Positions 17,625-26,334 of a DNA stretch of 64,000 bases are shown piece after piece. The notes beneath the pieces were generated by a model. That model did not search any database, was not told the DNA's origin, and saw nothing but the letters and a program-made list of their open reading frames with translations. The DNA comes from Paraburkholderia caribensis (GTDB taxonomy: Bacteria; Pseudomonadota; Gammaproteobacteria; Burkholderiales; Burkholderiaceae). A program made the position numbers and the translations under genes. The DNA is taken from contig NZ_CP026101.1 of the NCBI RefSeq assembly GCF_002902945.1, positions 310,001-374,000 of the forward strand, read 5' to 3'. Position 1 is the stretch's first letter, and the number at the start of each line of letters is the position of its first letter.

Positions 17625-18412
17625 ACAGGCAATCGCGCGTGGGCGCATGGACGGCGATGATCGTCGGTTCCCTGTACTTCCTGATTCCGCTGATCGCGAC
17701 CTTCGAGTTCAGTCTGCGCATGCGGCGCGGCACGTATAGCTTCGACGCCTACAAGGTGGTGCTCGGCGACCCGCATTTTCAGGCGTCGTTCGGCTATTCG
17801 ATCCTGATGGCGCTGCTGACGATCGTCGTCGGCGTGCTGCTCGTCGTGCCGACGGCGTACTGGGTGCAACTTCGCCTGCCGAAGTTGCGCGGCATCGTCG
17901 AGTTCATCACGCTGTTGCCGCTCGTCGTGCCCGCCATCGTGATCGTGTTCGGCTATCTGCGCATCTACAACAGCAGTTCGATTCTGCCGCTCACGTCGAA
18001 CGAACGCGCGACCGATCTGCTGCTCGTGTTCGGCTACGTGACGCTGTCGTTGCCCTACATGTACCGCGCGGTCGATGCGGGCTTGCGCGCCGTCGACATC
18101 CGTTCGCTGACGGAAGCGGCCGAATGTCTCGGCGCGAACTGGCCGACCATTCTCTTCAAGGTGATCTTTCCGAATATCCGCTCGGGCATTCTGTCCGGCG
18201 CGTTTCTCACCTTTGCGGTCGTGATCGGCGAGTTCACGCTCGCGAGCCTGCTGGACCGGCCGGCGTTCGGCCCCTATCTGCAGCTGATCGGCGCGAACCG
18301 CGCGTATGAACCGTCGGCGCTCGCGATCATCGCGTTCGTGGTCACGTGGGCGTCGATGGGACTGATCCAGGTGTTCGGCTCCGCGCGCACGCTCGCTGCG
18401 CAAAAACCCTGA
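17621..18412 (+). CDS. ABC transporter permease 2
   Basis: A 263-residue inner-membrane permease with about six helices and an EAA loop (LTEAAECLGANWPTILFKV). It is of the PotC-like branch and forms a heterodimer with permease 1. The gene starts 4 nt inside its neighbour (ATGA), so the two are translationally coupled. Confidence 0.9.
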   Translation: MNRQSRVGAWTAMIVGSLYFLIPLIATFEFSLRMRRGTYSFDAYKVVLGDPHFQASFGYSILMALLTIVVGVLLVVPTAYWVQLRLPKLRGIVEFITLLPLVVPAIVIVFGYLRIYNSSSILPLTSNERATDLLLVFGYVTLSLPYMYRAVDAGLRAVDIRSLTEAAECLGANWPTILFKVIFPNIRSGILSGAFLTFAVVIGEFTLASLLDRPAFGPYLQLIGANRAYEPSALAIIAFVVTWASMGLIQVFGSARTLAAQKP

Positions 18413-18432
18413 TGTTGAATTGAGGCACCGTC

Positions 18433-19506
18433 ATGGCATTTCTTGAGATCGACAATCTGCACAAGACGTTCGGCGCGAACACGGCGCTGCATCACTTCGA
18501 CATGAAGATCGAACGCGGCGAGTTCATCACCTTCCTCGGGCCGTCGGGTTGCGGCAAGACGACGGTGCTGCGCATGATCGCGGGCTTCGAGTCGCCGACA
18601 CGCGGCACGATCCGTCTGGACGGCCGCGACGTCACGCATTTGCGCACGCGGCAGCGCAAGGTCGGCATGGTGTTCCAGTCATATGCGCTGTTTCCGAACA
18701 TGACGGTCGCGGACAACATCGGCTTCGGGCTGAAGATCGCGCATCGTCCGCAAGGCGAGATCAAGAAGCGCGTCGACGACATGCTGCAACTGATCAAGCT
18801 GCCGCATCTGGGCGAGCGGTATCCGTGGCAACTGTCGGGCGGTCAGCAGCAGCGCGTCGCGCTGGCGCGCGCGCTCGCGGGCAAGCCGCAAGTGCTGTTG
18901 CTCGACGAGCCGCTGTCGGCCCTCGACGCGAAGATCCGCATTTCGCTGCGCCAGGACATTCGCGCCTTGCAGCGCGAACTCGGCATCACGTCGATCTTCG
19001 TCACGCACGATCAGGAAGAGGCGCTGTCCATTTCCGACCGCATCGTCGTGATGAACGAAGGCCGCGTCGAGCAGGTCGGCACGCCGCTCGAAATCTACAA
19101 CTTTCCGCGCACGCGTTTCGTCGCGTCGTTCGTCGGCACGTTGAACATTCTGTCGGGGCACGTGGTCGATCCGTCCACAGGACGCATGGCTGTCGACGGT
19201 CAGGAACTGCGCACCACCCAGGCGCTACCCGCCGACGACGCCGGCAAGAAGCGGATGCTCGCGCTGCGTCCCGAGGCGATCGTGCTGGAACCGCCCGTCG
19301 CGGGCCGCAACACGCTGACGGCGACCGTCGAAGAGGTGAGTTTTCTCGGCGCGATCGTGCGCATCCGCACCCGCGTGAAGGACGAGGTGATTTCGCTGGA
19401 TGTCTTCAACGATCCGAACCGCCGTTTGCCCGAGCGCGGTCAGCCGGTGGCGCTCGGTTTCTCGCACGAGAACCTGCTCGTGCTCGAGGAAGGCGCTCAG
19501 GGTTAG
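18433..19506 (+). CDS. ABC transporter ATP-binding protein (PotA/FbpC type)
   Basis: A 357-residue ATPase. Walker A GPSGCGKTT lies at about residues 36-44, signature LSGGQQQR at about 135-142, Walker B LLLDEPLSALD at about 155-165, and a C-terminal TOBE-like domain (about 280-355) as in PotA, FbpC and UgpC. It energises the permease pair upstream and ends the operon. Confidence 0.92.
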   Translation: MAFLEIDNLHKTFGANTALHHFDMKIERGEFITFLGPSGCGKTTVLRMIAGFESPTRGTIRLDGRDVTHLRTRQRKVGMVFQSYALFPNMTVADNIGFGLKIAHRPQGEIKKRVDDMLQLIKLPHLGERYPWQLSGGQQQRVALARALAGKPQVLLLDEPLSALDAKIRISLRQDIRALQRELGITSIFVTHDQEEALSISDRIVVMNEGRVEQVGTPLEIYNFPRTRFVASFVGTLNILSGHVVDPSTGRMAVDGQELRTTQALPADDAGKKRMLALRPEAIVLEPPVAGRNTLTATVEEVSFLGAIVRIRTRVKDEVISLDVFNDPNRRLPERGQPVALGFSHENLLVLEEGAQG

Positions 19507-19536
19507 CCCTGGGTTTGCTGGAGCAGGGCGTTCGGG

Positions 19537-19580
19537 ATTCCGGACGCCCGGATTCCGGATTTCCGGAAACCCGGAAGACG
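19537..19580. promoter_or_regulatory. TTCCGG-rich cluster, candidate DctD upstream site
   Basis: Four closely spaced (T)TCCGG or inverted copies, including the palindrome TTTCCGGAAA at about 19561-19570. It lies 60-100 nt upstream of the sigma-54 promoter, a typical distance for enhancer-binding protein sites. Assignment to DctD is inference. Confidence 0.4.
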
Positions 19581-19640
19581 GCGTCCGTCGGCGCTTCCAA
19601 AGTGTCTTAAAAATCAACGCGCTAAGCATGTTTTGCGCGC

Positions 19641-19656
19641 TGGCATCGACCTTGCA
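19641..19656 (+). promoter_or_regulatory. Sigma-54 promoter for dctA
   Basis: TGGCAT-N5-TTGCA, with the invariant GG and GC exactly 10 nt apart. It fits the -24/-12 consensus. dctD downstream encodes a sigma-54 activator with an intact GAFTGA motif, which supports the call. Confidence 0.8.
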
Positions 19657-19708
19657 AAAAGAAAGCGCGGCCGCAATGGCCCGTCCATAAATAAGCATGG
19701 AGACAACG

Positions 19709-19738
19709 ATGCCTGAGTTCCTGTTCTGGTCCCTCTGA
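19709..19738 (+). other. Possible 9-codon leader open frame
   Basis: ATG with GGAGA 5 nt upstream (with spacer), encoding MPEFLFWSL then TGA. It lies in the predicted dctA leader between the sigma-54 promoter and the GTG start. It could be a translated upstream frame or chance. Confidence 0.25.
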
Positions 19739-19863
19739 TTTCGTCGTCATTTCGTCGTTCCGGCGGCTTTGCCACCGCATGACGCATGTCGACGCATTCG
19801 TCCCATGTGATGCGTGGCCGGCCTTCGGTCCACCCAGCTTTACTCCATTGCAGGAACACCATC

Positions 19864-21144
19864 GTGAAGAAACCCTTTTATAAAGTCCTCTATGTGCAGG
19901 TGATCTTCGCGATCATCGTCGGCATTGCCCTGGGGCATTTCTATCCCGCGCTCGCCACCGACATGAAGCCGCTCGGCGACGGGTTCATCAAGCTCATCAA
20001 GATGGTGATCGGCCCGATCATCTTCTGCACCGTGGTGACGGGCATCGCGGGCATGGAAGACATGAAGAAGGTCGGGCGCGTCGGCGGCAAGGCGCTGCTG
20101 TACTTCGAAATCGTGTCGACGTTCGCGCTCGTGCTCGGCCTCGCGGCCACGCACCTGCTGAAGCCGGGTGTCGGCTTCAACATCGACCCCGCCACGCTCG
20201 ACGGCAAGGCTGTCGCGTCGTACGCCGCGAAGGCGCACGGTCAGACGACCGTCGATTTCTTCATGCACATCATTCCGGACACGCTGTCGTCGGCGTTCGC
20301 GCAGGGTGAAATCCTGCAGATCCTGCTGATCGCGCTGCTGTTCGGCGCGGTGCTGGCAACGGCGGGCGACAAGGGCAAGCCGGTGGTGAGCTTCATCGAA
20401 AGCCTGTCGCACATCCTGTTCGGCATCGTGAAGATCATCACGAAGCTGGCGCCGATCGGCGCGTTCGGCGCGATGGCGTTCACGATCGGCAAGTACGGCA
20501 TCGGCTCGCTGGTGCCGATGCTCAAGCTGATCGGCACGTTCTATCTGACCTCGATCGTGTTCGTGGTCGTGGTGCTCGGCCTCATCGCGCGTGTCGTGGG
20601 CTTCAACATCCTTCGCTTCGTCGCGTACATCAAGGAAGAAATGCTGATCGTGCTGGGCACGAGCTCGTCGGAAGCAGCCTTGCCGCAACTGATGCTGAAG
20701 CTCGAAAAGCTCGGCTGCTCGCGCTCGGTGGTGGGCCTCGTCGTGCCGACGGGATACTCGTTCAACCTCGACGGCACGAACATCTACATGACGATGGCCG
20801 TGCTCTTCATCGCGCAGGCAACCAACACCGACCTCTCGTGGGGCCAGCAGCTGACGCTGCTCGCGGTGACGATGCTGACGTCGAAGGGCGCAAGCGGTGT
20901 GACGGGCGCAGGCTTCATCACGCTCGCTGCGACGCTCGCCGTCGTGCCGACCATTCCGCTGTCGGGCATGGTGCTGATTCTCGGCATCGACCGCTTCATG
21001 AGCGAGTGCCGCGCACTGACGAACATCGTCGGCAACGGCGTGGCGACGATCGTCGTGTCGGCCTGGGAAAAGGAACTGGACCGTACGAAGCTGCGCAACG
21101 AAATGCGCCGCGATGTGTCGGTCAGCGAAGCGGCTGAGGTCTGA
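19864..21144 (+). CDS. dctA: C4-dicarboxylate/proton symporter
   Basis: A 426-residue inner-membrane transporter that takes up succinate, fumarate and malate. DAACS-family signatures are visible: the serine-rich loop VLGTSSSEAALPQL, the NLDGTNIYMT motif, and the long reentrant region SKGASGVTGAGF. The start is taken as GTG at 19864, which gives the family N-terminus VKKPFYKVLYVQV and the usual length; a longer open frame begins at 19786. It is controlled by the sigma-54 promoter upstream and by DctB/DctD encoded immediately downstream. Confidence 0.96.
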   Translation: MKKPFYKVLYVQVIFAIIVGIALGHFYPALATDMKPLGDGFIKLIKMVIGPIIFCTVVTGIAGMEDMKKVGRVGGKALLYFEIVSTFALVLGLAATHLLKPGVGFNIDPATLDGKAVASYAAKAHGQTTVDFFMHIIPDTLSSAFAQGEILQILLIALLFGAVLATAGDKGKPVVSFIESLSHILFGIVKIITKLAPIGAFGAMAFTIGKYGIGSLVPMLKLIGTFYLTSIVFVVVVLGLIARVVGFNILRFVAYIKEEMLIVLGTSSSEAALPQLMLKLEKLGCSRSVVGLVVPTGYSFNLDGTNIYMTMAVLFIAQATNTDLSWGQQLTLLAVTMLTSKGASGVTGAGFITLAATLAVVPTIPLSGMVLILGIDRFMSECRALTNIVGNGVATIVVSAWEKELDRTKLRNEMRRDVSVSEAAEV

Positions 21145-21147
21145 GCC

Positions 21148-23211
21148 ATGAAAGCGGCGCCGCGGCAACATGGCGCGGCGCCGCATGCAACGCAGGCGCC
21201 GTCCGCGCAGACGCAAGCGCGTGCGGCAGCCGAAGCGCTCGACGAGTTCGACGCGTTCGGCGATGAGGAGCGATATGCCACAATAGGCGATCCTCATCGA
21301 ACGACACCCGCCATCGTGACGCGCCGCCTGTTGATCCTGTTCGCGCTCGTCGCCGGGCTCGTGGCGGCCTGCGGACTCACATGGACCATCACGTGGCAGC
21401 ACGGCATCGATACGCTGCGGCGCAACGCCGCCGTGCGCGCCGATCGCACCACAGCCGCCCTCAAGAGCACGCTCGAACGCTATGAGTCGCTGCCCTATCT
21501 GCTCGGCGAACATCCCATCGTGCAGGACGCGCTCGCGTCGCCGGATGCGGACAATGTCGCGCGCGCCAATCAATATCTGGAAGACCTCAATCGCCGCGCC
21601 CGTGCGAATGTCGCGTACATCGTCACGGCCACGGGCCGTTGCGTGGCGGCGAGCAACTGGAATCAACCCGACAGCTTCATCGGCCAGGAGTATCTGTTCC
21701 GGCCGTATTTCGTCGAAGCGGTGAAGGGCAACGTTGGGCGCTTCTTCGGCATCGGCACGACTTCGCTCGATCCGGGCTACTACATCTCGCAACCGGTGCG
21801 CCGCGACGGCAAGATCGTCGGCGTGGCCGTGGTCAAACTGAATCTCGAATGGTTCCAGGGCGCGGACGCGTCGGAGCCGCTCATCGTCACCGACGATCAC
21901 GGCGTGATCTTTCTGTCGTCGGTGCCTGCGTGGAAGTATCACACGGTCAAGCCGCTCACCAGCGACGTGATAGCGTCGATCTTCGACACGCGCCAGTACG
22001 CGCGCCAGCCCATCGCGCCGCTGCCGATGTCGGTGGTGCGCACCCTCGAAGGCGGCGCGCAGATCGTGCGGATCGGCGGCGGGCGCACCGGGAACTATGC
22101 GGCGCCGCGTTTTCTGGCGTCGCAGCGCATGCTCGGCGAGCCGGACTGGCGTCTCATTACCATGGCGCCGATCGATCCCGTCAACGCCGACGCGCGTTAC
22201 GCGACGATCGTGACGGGCTTCGGCTATGTCTCGCTGTGTCTGCTGCTGTTCTACTGGCGCATGCGCCGCGCGCGCGTGCGTGAAGTGATGCGCAGCCGCG
22301 CGCTATTGCAGAAGGCGTATGCGGAACTCAACCAGCGCGTGGCCGAGCGCACGGCCGACCTGTCGCAGGCGAACGAGCAACTGACGAAGGAAGTGAGCGA
22401 ACGCACGCGCGCCGAACAGGAGTTGCGCGCCGCGCACGACGAACTGATTCAGGCGAGCAAGCTCGCCGCGCTCGGCCAGATGGCGGCGGGCATCACGCAT
22501 GAGCTGAACCAGCCGCTTGCCGCATTGCGCGGCTTCTCCGACAACACGCGCGTGTTTCTCGAACGCGGCGACCATGAATCGGCGAAGGAGAACCTCGAAG
22601 CGATCGCCGCGCTCACCGAGCGCATGGGCAAGATCACGAATCAACTGAAGCTCTTCGTCGGCCGTGCGCGGCCTCGCAATGCGCGCGCAGGCGTGGCGCG
22701 CGCATTGCGCAATGTGTTGGCGCTGCTGCAGAAACGCTTGCAGGGCGTGACGGTCGAGGTATCGTTGATCGAGGAGGGCGCGGCGGCCGTGCGCTTCAAT
22801 CTCGAAAGCGACGATCCGAAGCTCGTCGCGCATTGCGATGATCTGCGGCTCGAACAGGTGCTGATCAATCTGCTCGGCAACGCGCTCGACGCGGTGGCGG
22901 GCACGCCCGCGCCGCGCATCGCGATCGACGTGCAAACCTCGCAGGAATCGCTCGCGATCGTCGTGAGCGACAATGGCCCGGGCATTCCCGAGGACGTGCT
23001 GCCGCGCCTGTTCGAGCCGTTCTTCACGACGAAGGAAATGGGTCAGGGGCTGGGGCTGGGTCTGGCGATCTGTTCGTCGATTGCACGCGATTGCGGCGGC
23101 TCGCTCGTCGCGCGCAACAACGCGCAAGGCGGTGCCGAGTTCATGCTGACGCTGCGCCGCGCGCGGGCGCAGGCAACCGACATCGCGCGCTCCGTCACGA
23201 CGGGCCCGTGA
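21148..23211 (+). CDS. dctB: C4-dicarboxylate sensor histidine kinase
   Basis: A 687-residue membrane kinase. Two helices (about residues 55-78 and 350-372) bracket a periplasmic double-Cache sensor of about 270 residues. A cytoplasmic coiled coil follows, then the phosphorylatable His in GITHELNQPLAALRG, then the HATPase domain with N-box EQVLINLLGNALDAV, DNGPGIP and GLGLGLAI. It senses external C4-dicarboxylates and phosphorylates DctD. The gene starts 3 nt after the dctA stop. The cytoplasmic N-terminus (about 55 residues, Ala/Gln-rich) is longer than in Rhizobium DctB. Confidence 0.93.
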   Translation: MKAAPRQHGAAPHATQAPSAQTQARAAAEALDEFDAFGDEERYATIGDPHRTTPAIVTRRLLILFALVAGLVAACGLTWTITWQHGIDTLRRNAAVRADRTTAALKSTLERYESLPYLLGEHPIVQDALASPDADNVARANQYLEDLNRRARANVAYIVTATGRCVAASNWNQPDSFIGQEYLFRPYFVEAVKGNVGRFFGIGTTSLDPGYYISQPVRRDGKIVGVAVVKLNLEWFQGADASEPLIVTDDHGVIFLSSVPAWKYHTVKPLTSDVIASIFDTRQYARQPIAPLPMSVVRTLEGGAQIVRIGGGRTGNYAAPRFLASQRMLGEPDWRLITMAPIDPVNADARYATIVTGFGYVSLCLLLFYWRMRRARVREVMRSRALLQKAYAELNQRVAERTADLSQANEQLTKEVSERTRAEQELRAAHDELIQASKLAALGQMAAGITHELNQPLAALRGFSDNTRVFLERGDHESAKENLEAIAALTERMGKITNQLKLFVGRARPRNARAGVARALRNVLALLQKRLQGVTVEVSLIEEGAAAVRFNLESDDPKLVAHCDDLRLEQVLINLLGNALDAVAGTPAPRIAIDVQTSQESLAIVVSDNGPGIPEDVLPRLFEPFFTTKEMGQGLGLGLAICSSIARDCGGSLVARNNAQGGAEFMLTLRRARAQATDIARSVTTGP

Positions 23212-23242
23212 TTCAAAGCGTATTCAAGGCGTGGGAAACACA

Positions 23243-24598
23243 ATGAACAAGGGCTGGCAGGTCCTCTATATCGAAGACGACGAACTCGTGCGGCGCGCGA
23301 GCGTGCAAAGCCTGCAACTCGCAGGGTTCGACGTGGTCGGGCATGCGTCGGTGGAATCGGCGGCGAAGCTGATCAACGCGGAGTTTTCCGGCGTGATCGT
23401 CAGCGATATCCGGCTGCCGGGCGCAAGCGGCCTCGATCTGCTCGCGCAATGCCGCGAGCGCGCGCCCGACGTGCCCATCATTCTCGTCACGGGTCACGGC
23501 GATATTTCGATGGCCGTGCAGGCGATGCGCGACGGTGCGTACGACTTCATCGAAAAGCCGTTCCCTTCCGAGCGGCTGATCGAGACCGTGCGCCGCGCGC
23601 TGGAGCGCCGCACGCTGGTGCTCGAAAACCTCGCGCTGCGCCGCGAACTGGCGGAACAGGGGACGCTCGCGCCGCGCATCATCGGGCGCAGTCTCGCCAT
23701 CGAGCAGGTGCGCAAGCTGATCGCGAACGTCGCGCCGACGGATGCGTCGGTGCTGATCAACGGCGATACGGGCGCCGGCAAGGAACTGATCGCACGCAGC
23801 CTGCATGAGCTGTCGCCGCGCCGGGACAAACCGTTTCTCGCGGTCAACTGCGGCGCGCTGCCGGAGCCGATGTTCGAATCGGAGATGTTCGGCTATGAGC
23901 CGGGCGCGTTTACGGGCGCGGCGAAGCGGCGCATCGGCAAGCTGGAGCACGCTTCGGGCGGCACGCTTTTTCTCGACGAAATCGAAAGCATGCCGCTCGC
24001 GCTACAGGTCAAGCTGCTGCGCGTGTTGCAGGATGGCGTGCTGGAGCGGCTCGGATCGAACCAGCCGATACGCGTCGATTGCCGCATTGTCGCGGCAGCG
24101 AAGGGCGACATGACCGACCATGTCGCCTCGGGCACTTTCCGCCGCGATCTGCTGTACCGGCTCAACGTGGTGACGATCGCGTTGCCGCCGCTGTCGGAAC
24201 GGCGCGAAGACATCGTGCCGCTATTCGAGCATTTTCTGCTCGACGCGGCGGTGCGTTATCAGCGTCCCGCGCCGATTCTCACCGATCGTCAGCGCACGAA
24301 CCTGATGCAGCGCGAATGGCCCGGCAATGTGCGCGAGTTGCGCAACGCGGCGGATCGCTTCGTGCTCGGCGTCGGGGACGATACCGTCGCGGCTCCCGCC
24401 GACGATGCGCTGACGTCGATCACGCAGCCTTTGAAGGAACGCGTCGAGCAGTTCGAGCGGGCGGTGATCGCCGAGGCGCTGGAGCAGACGGGCGGCGCGG
24501 TCGCGGTGGCGGCGGACAGGCTGCAGGTCGGCAAGGCGACGCTCTACGAGAAGATCAAGCGCTATGGCCTGGCGGCGCGTGGGGAAAGCGAGAGGTGA
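23243..24598 (+). CDS. dctD: Sigma-54-dependent response regulator for C4-dicarboxylate transport
   Basis: A 451-residue activator with three parts: a receiver (phospho-acceptor Asp in SDIRLPGASG, and KPF), an AAA+ domain with Walker A GDTGAGKE, the sigma-54-contacting GAFTGA loop and Walker B GTLFLDEIE, and a C-terminal Fis-type helix-turn-helix (AVAADRLQVGKATLYEKIK). It activates dctA from the -24/-12 promoter at 19641. An upstream GTG at 23231 is possible, but the ATG at 23243 better fits the receiver start. Confidence 0.94.
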   Translation: MNKGWQVLYIEDDELVRRASVQSLQLAGFDVVGHASVESAAKLINAEFSGVIVSDIRLPGASGLDLLAQCRERAPDVPIILVTGHGDISMAVQAMRDGAYDFIEKPFPSERLIETVRRALERRTLVLENLALRRELAEQGTLAPRIIGRSLAIEQVRKLIANVAPTDASVLINGDTGAGKELIARSLHELSPRRDKPFLAVNCGALPEPMFESEMFGYEPGAFTGAAKRRIGKLEHASGGTLFLDEIESMPLALQVKLLRVLQDGVLERLGSNQPIRVDCRIVAAAKGDMTDHVASGTFRRDLLYRLNVVTIALPPLSERREDIVPLFEHFLLDAAVRYQRPAPILTDRQRTNLMQREWPGNVRELRNAADRFVLGVGDDTVAAPADDALTSITQPLKERVEQFERAVIAEALEQTGGAVAVAADRLQVGKATLYEKIKRYGLAARGESER

Positions 24599-24705
24599 GG
24601 CGGGGGTGAAGCGAGAGACGAAGCGGGAGTGAGGTGCTGCTGGCGGCGGGTGCGCTGTGAAGATTTCAGCGCGACGCCCGCCGCAGAAGAGAGACGTCCA
24701 GGCGA

Positions 24706-25230
24706 TCAGGTCGTGCCGAGCGCCTTGGCCAGCAACTGATCGAGTTCCGCGAACTGCGGCTCGCCGACATAGCGCTTCAGCACCTTGCCGTTCCGGTCGA
24801 TCACGAACGTGGTCGGCGTGAGCTGGACGTTGCCGAACTGTTTCGCAGCCGTTCCGTCGTCCATCGCGACCTTGAACGGCAGGCGGCGCGTTTCCGTGTA
24901 ATTGGTCACGTACATCGGCGCGTCGTAGCTCATCGCGACCGCGACGAACTCGAGCCCCTTGTCCTTGAAGCGGTTGTAGGTCTGGACCATCTGCGGCATT
25001 TCCTTCATGCAGGTGTCGCAACTCGTCGCCCAGAAGTTGACGAGATACACCTTGCCTTTCAGATCTGCCGTCGACACCTTCTGGCCGGACAGCAGCGTGA
25101 ACGTCGCGTCGGGCACGTGCTGCTGGCTGCCGAACGCGAAGTAGCCCGCAACGGCGATCGCGCCTGCGACGACGGCGGCAGCGATGTAGCGAATCGGGCT
25201 CGAACGCCGGGAAACGTTGGTTTGGCTCAT
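24706..25230 (-). CDS. TlpA/ResA-like thiol-disulfide oxidoreductase
   Basis: A 174-residue membrane-anchored thioredoxin-fold protein. One N-terminal helix (about residues 15-33) places the catalytic domain in the periplasm. The active site is CDTC in NFWATSCDTCMKEMP, and the cis-proline region is QLTPTTFVIDRNG. Such proteins reduce apocytochrome c or copper-site thiols. The partner is not encoded next to it. The frame extends far upstream, but that part is a shadow of the gene on the other strand. Confidence 0.9.
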   Translation of the reverse strand: MSQTNVSRRSSPIRYIAAAVVAGAIAVAGYFAFGSQQHVPDATFTLLSGQKVSTADLKGKVYLVNFWATSCDTCMKEMPQMVQTYNRFKDKGLEFVAVAMSYDAPMYVTNYTETRRLPFKVAMDDGTAAKQFGNVQLTPTTFVIDRNGKVLKRYVGEPQFAELDQLLAKALGTT

Positions 25231-25404
25231 GAACAGACCTCGGGGAACGCGTGGAACACACGTCTTGAGGCGCTTGACGGCTGCGAGAACAGCAACGGAA
25301 ACGGGCGCCCCGGATACTGTCTCATATTGTACCGGCAATCTTGTGACGCAGTTGGCGGCGCGGTTAAGCCGCGAATAACGTCCGATAATGATGCTTTCCG
25401 CCTC

Positions 25405-26001
25405 ATGGATTCCATTCGCCGCGTCATGCTCCGTTCCGCTCTCCGTTGGTTGTCCGTCCCCTTCCGTCCGCTGCTGGCAACGGCCGTCGTCGCCGCGTCG
25501 ACAGGCTGGCTGCTGGCCGCCTGTTCGCCGACCTACGACTGGCGCACGATCATGAACAACGACAACGGCTACACCGTCGACCTGCCCGCCAAGCCGACGA
25601 CCGACCAGCGGCAGATCGACATCGGCGGCACGCCGATGAATATGTCGATGCAGATTGCCGAGGCGGACCACGCAGTGTTCGCGGTGGGCACCGTGATGCT
25701 GCCGAGCGACGACCCGCAGGTGCAGCGCACCGCGCTCGACTACCTGCGCTCGGGCCTCGCTCACAATCTGGGCTCGCCGCCCGATGCCCACGTGGCGTCG
25801 ATCCCGCTCGCGGCGGGCGGTCAGGTGCCGGGGCTGGAAATGACGTTCAGCGGCAAGGCGGGGCCGAAACAGGAAGCGCGGATCATGCACGCGCGCCTGG
25901 TCGCGAAGGGGCGGCATGTGTACCAGGCGGCCGTCATTGCGAGCAAGGAACCGCCTCCGGAACAAGTTGAGCAATTCTTCGGATCGTTCAAACTTTACTG
26001 A
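25405..26001 (+). CDS. Predicted lipoprotein of unknown function
   Basis: A 198-residue protein with a long N-terminal signal segment and a lipobox LAAC at about residues 34-37 (WLLAACSPTYDW). The mature domain, about 160 residues, is mixed alpha/beta with no motif I can name; it looks like an uncharacterised beta-proteobacterial family. The ATG at 25405 puts the signal peptide at a plausible place. It is divergent from the TlpA-like gene and separated from it by 174 nt. Confidence 0.7.
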   Translation: MDSIRRVMLRSALRWLSVPFRPLLATAVVAASTGWLLAACSPTYDWRTIMNNDNGYTVDLPAKPTTDQRQIDIGGTPMNMSMQIAEADHAVFAVGTVMLPSDDPQVQRTALDYLRSGLAHNLGSPPDAHVASIPLAAGGQVPGLEMTFSGKAGPKQEARIMHARLVAKGRHVYQAAVIASKEPPPEQVEQFFGSFKLY

Positions 26002-26334
26002 TTTGGGGTCATACAGCAGGGCGGCGCTCGCCCGACAGAGTGAATGTTTGTTCGCAGAAAAGTTCGCTAATCTCGCGTTTACACGGGACTTTTTTTGTTA
26101 CCCACAGGATCTGTGGATAACTTTGTTAGTAACTCTGTGCGGTAGGCCGCAAATGCCCATCGGACGGGCAGTTTGCCACTTTGCCCTGAATCTTGGCATT
26201 TTGAAAAAACCAATAAAATCAAGGGCGTTCGGCGAATGTCTCACAACAGGCTTTCAGTTGTATCAAAATCTGTCGCGCAGCCGTAAATGTGCATAAGTCA
26301 AGTCTTGACATGCATTTTTTGTCGCCCGCAGCTT
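26002..26334. other. AT-rich gap with two DnaA-box-like words
   Basis: About 330 nt between two convergent genes, clearly AT-richer than its surroundings. It holds TTACCCACA (26098-26106) facing a perfect DnaA box on the opposite strand, TGTGGATAA (26112-26120), forming a CCACAG-GAT-CTGTGG palindrome. I see no gene, and no terminator I can support. Confidence 0.45.

Larger units (their letters stand above)
19507..19863. other. dctA upstream region
   Basis: About 357 nt. From the left it holds a cluster of TTCCGG words (19537-19580), a sigma-54 promoter (19641-19656), a tiny open frame (19709-19738) and a long untranslated leader to the dctA GTG. No other gene is seen. Confidence 0.7.

Noticed and set aside
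19840..21942. Minus-strand open frame of 700 codons opposite dctA and dctB
   Set aside because: His/Arg/Asp-rich composition typical of antisense frames in GC-rich DNA; it lies opposite two clear genes and has no recognisable domain.
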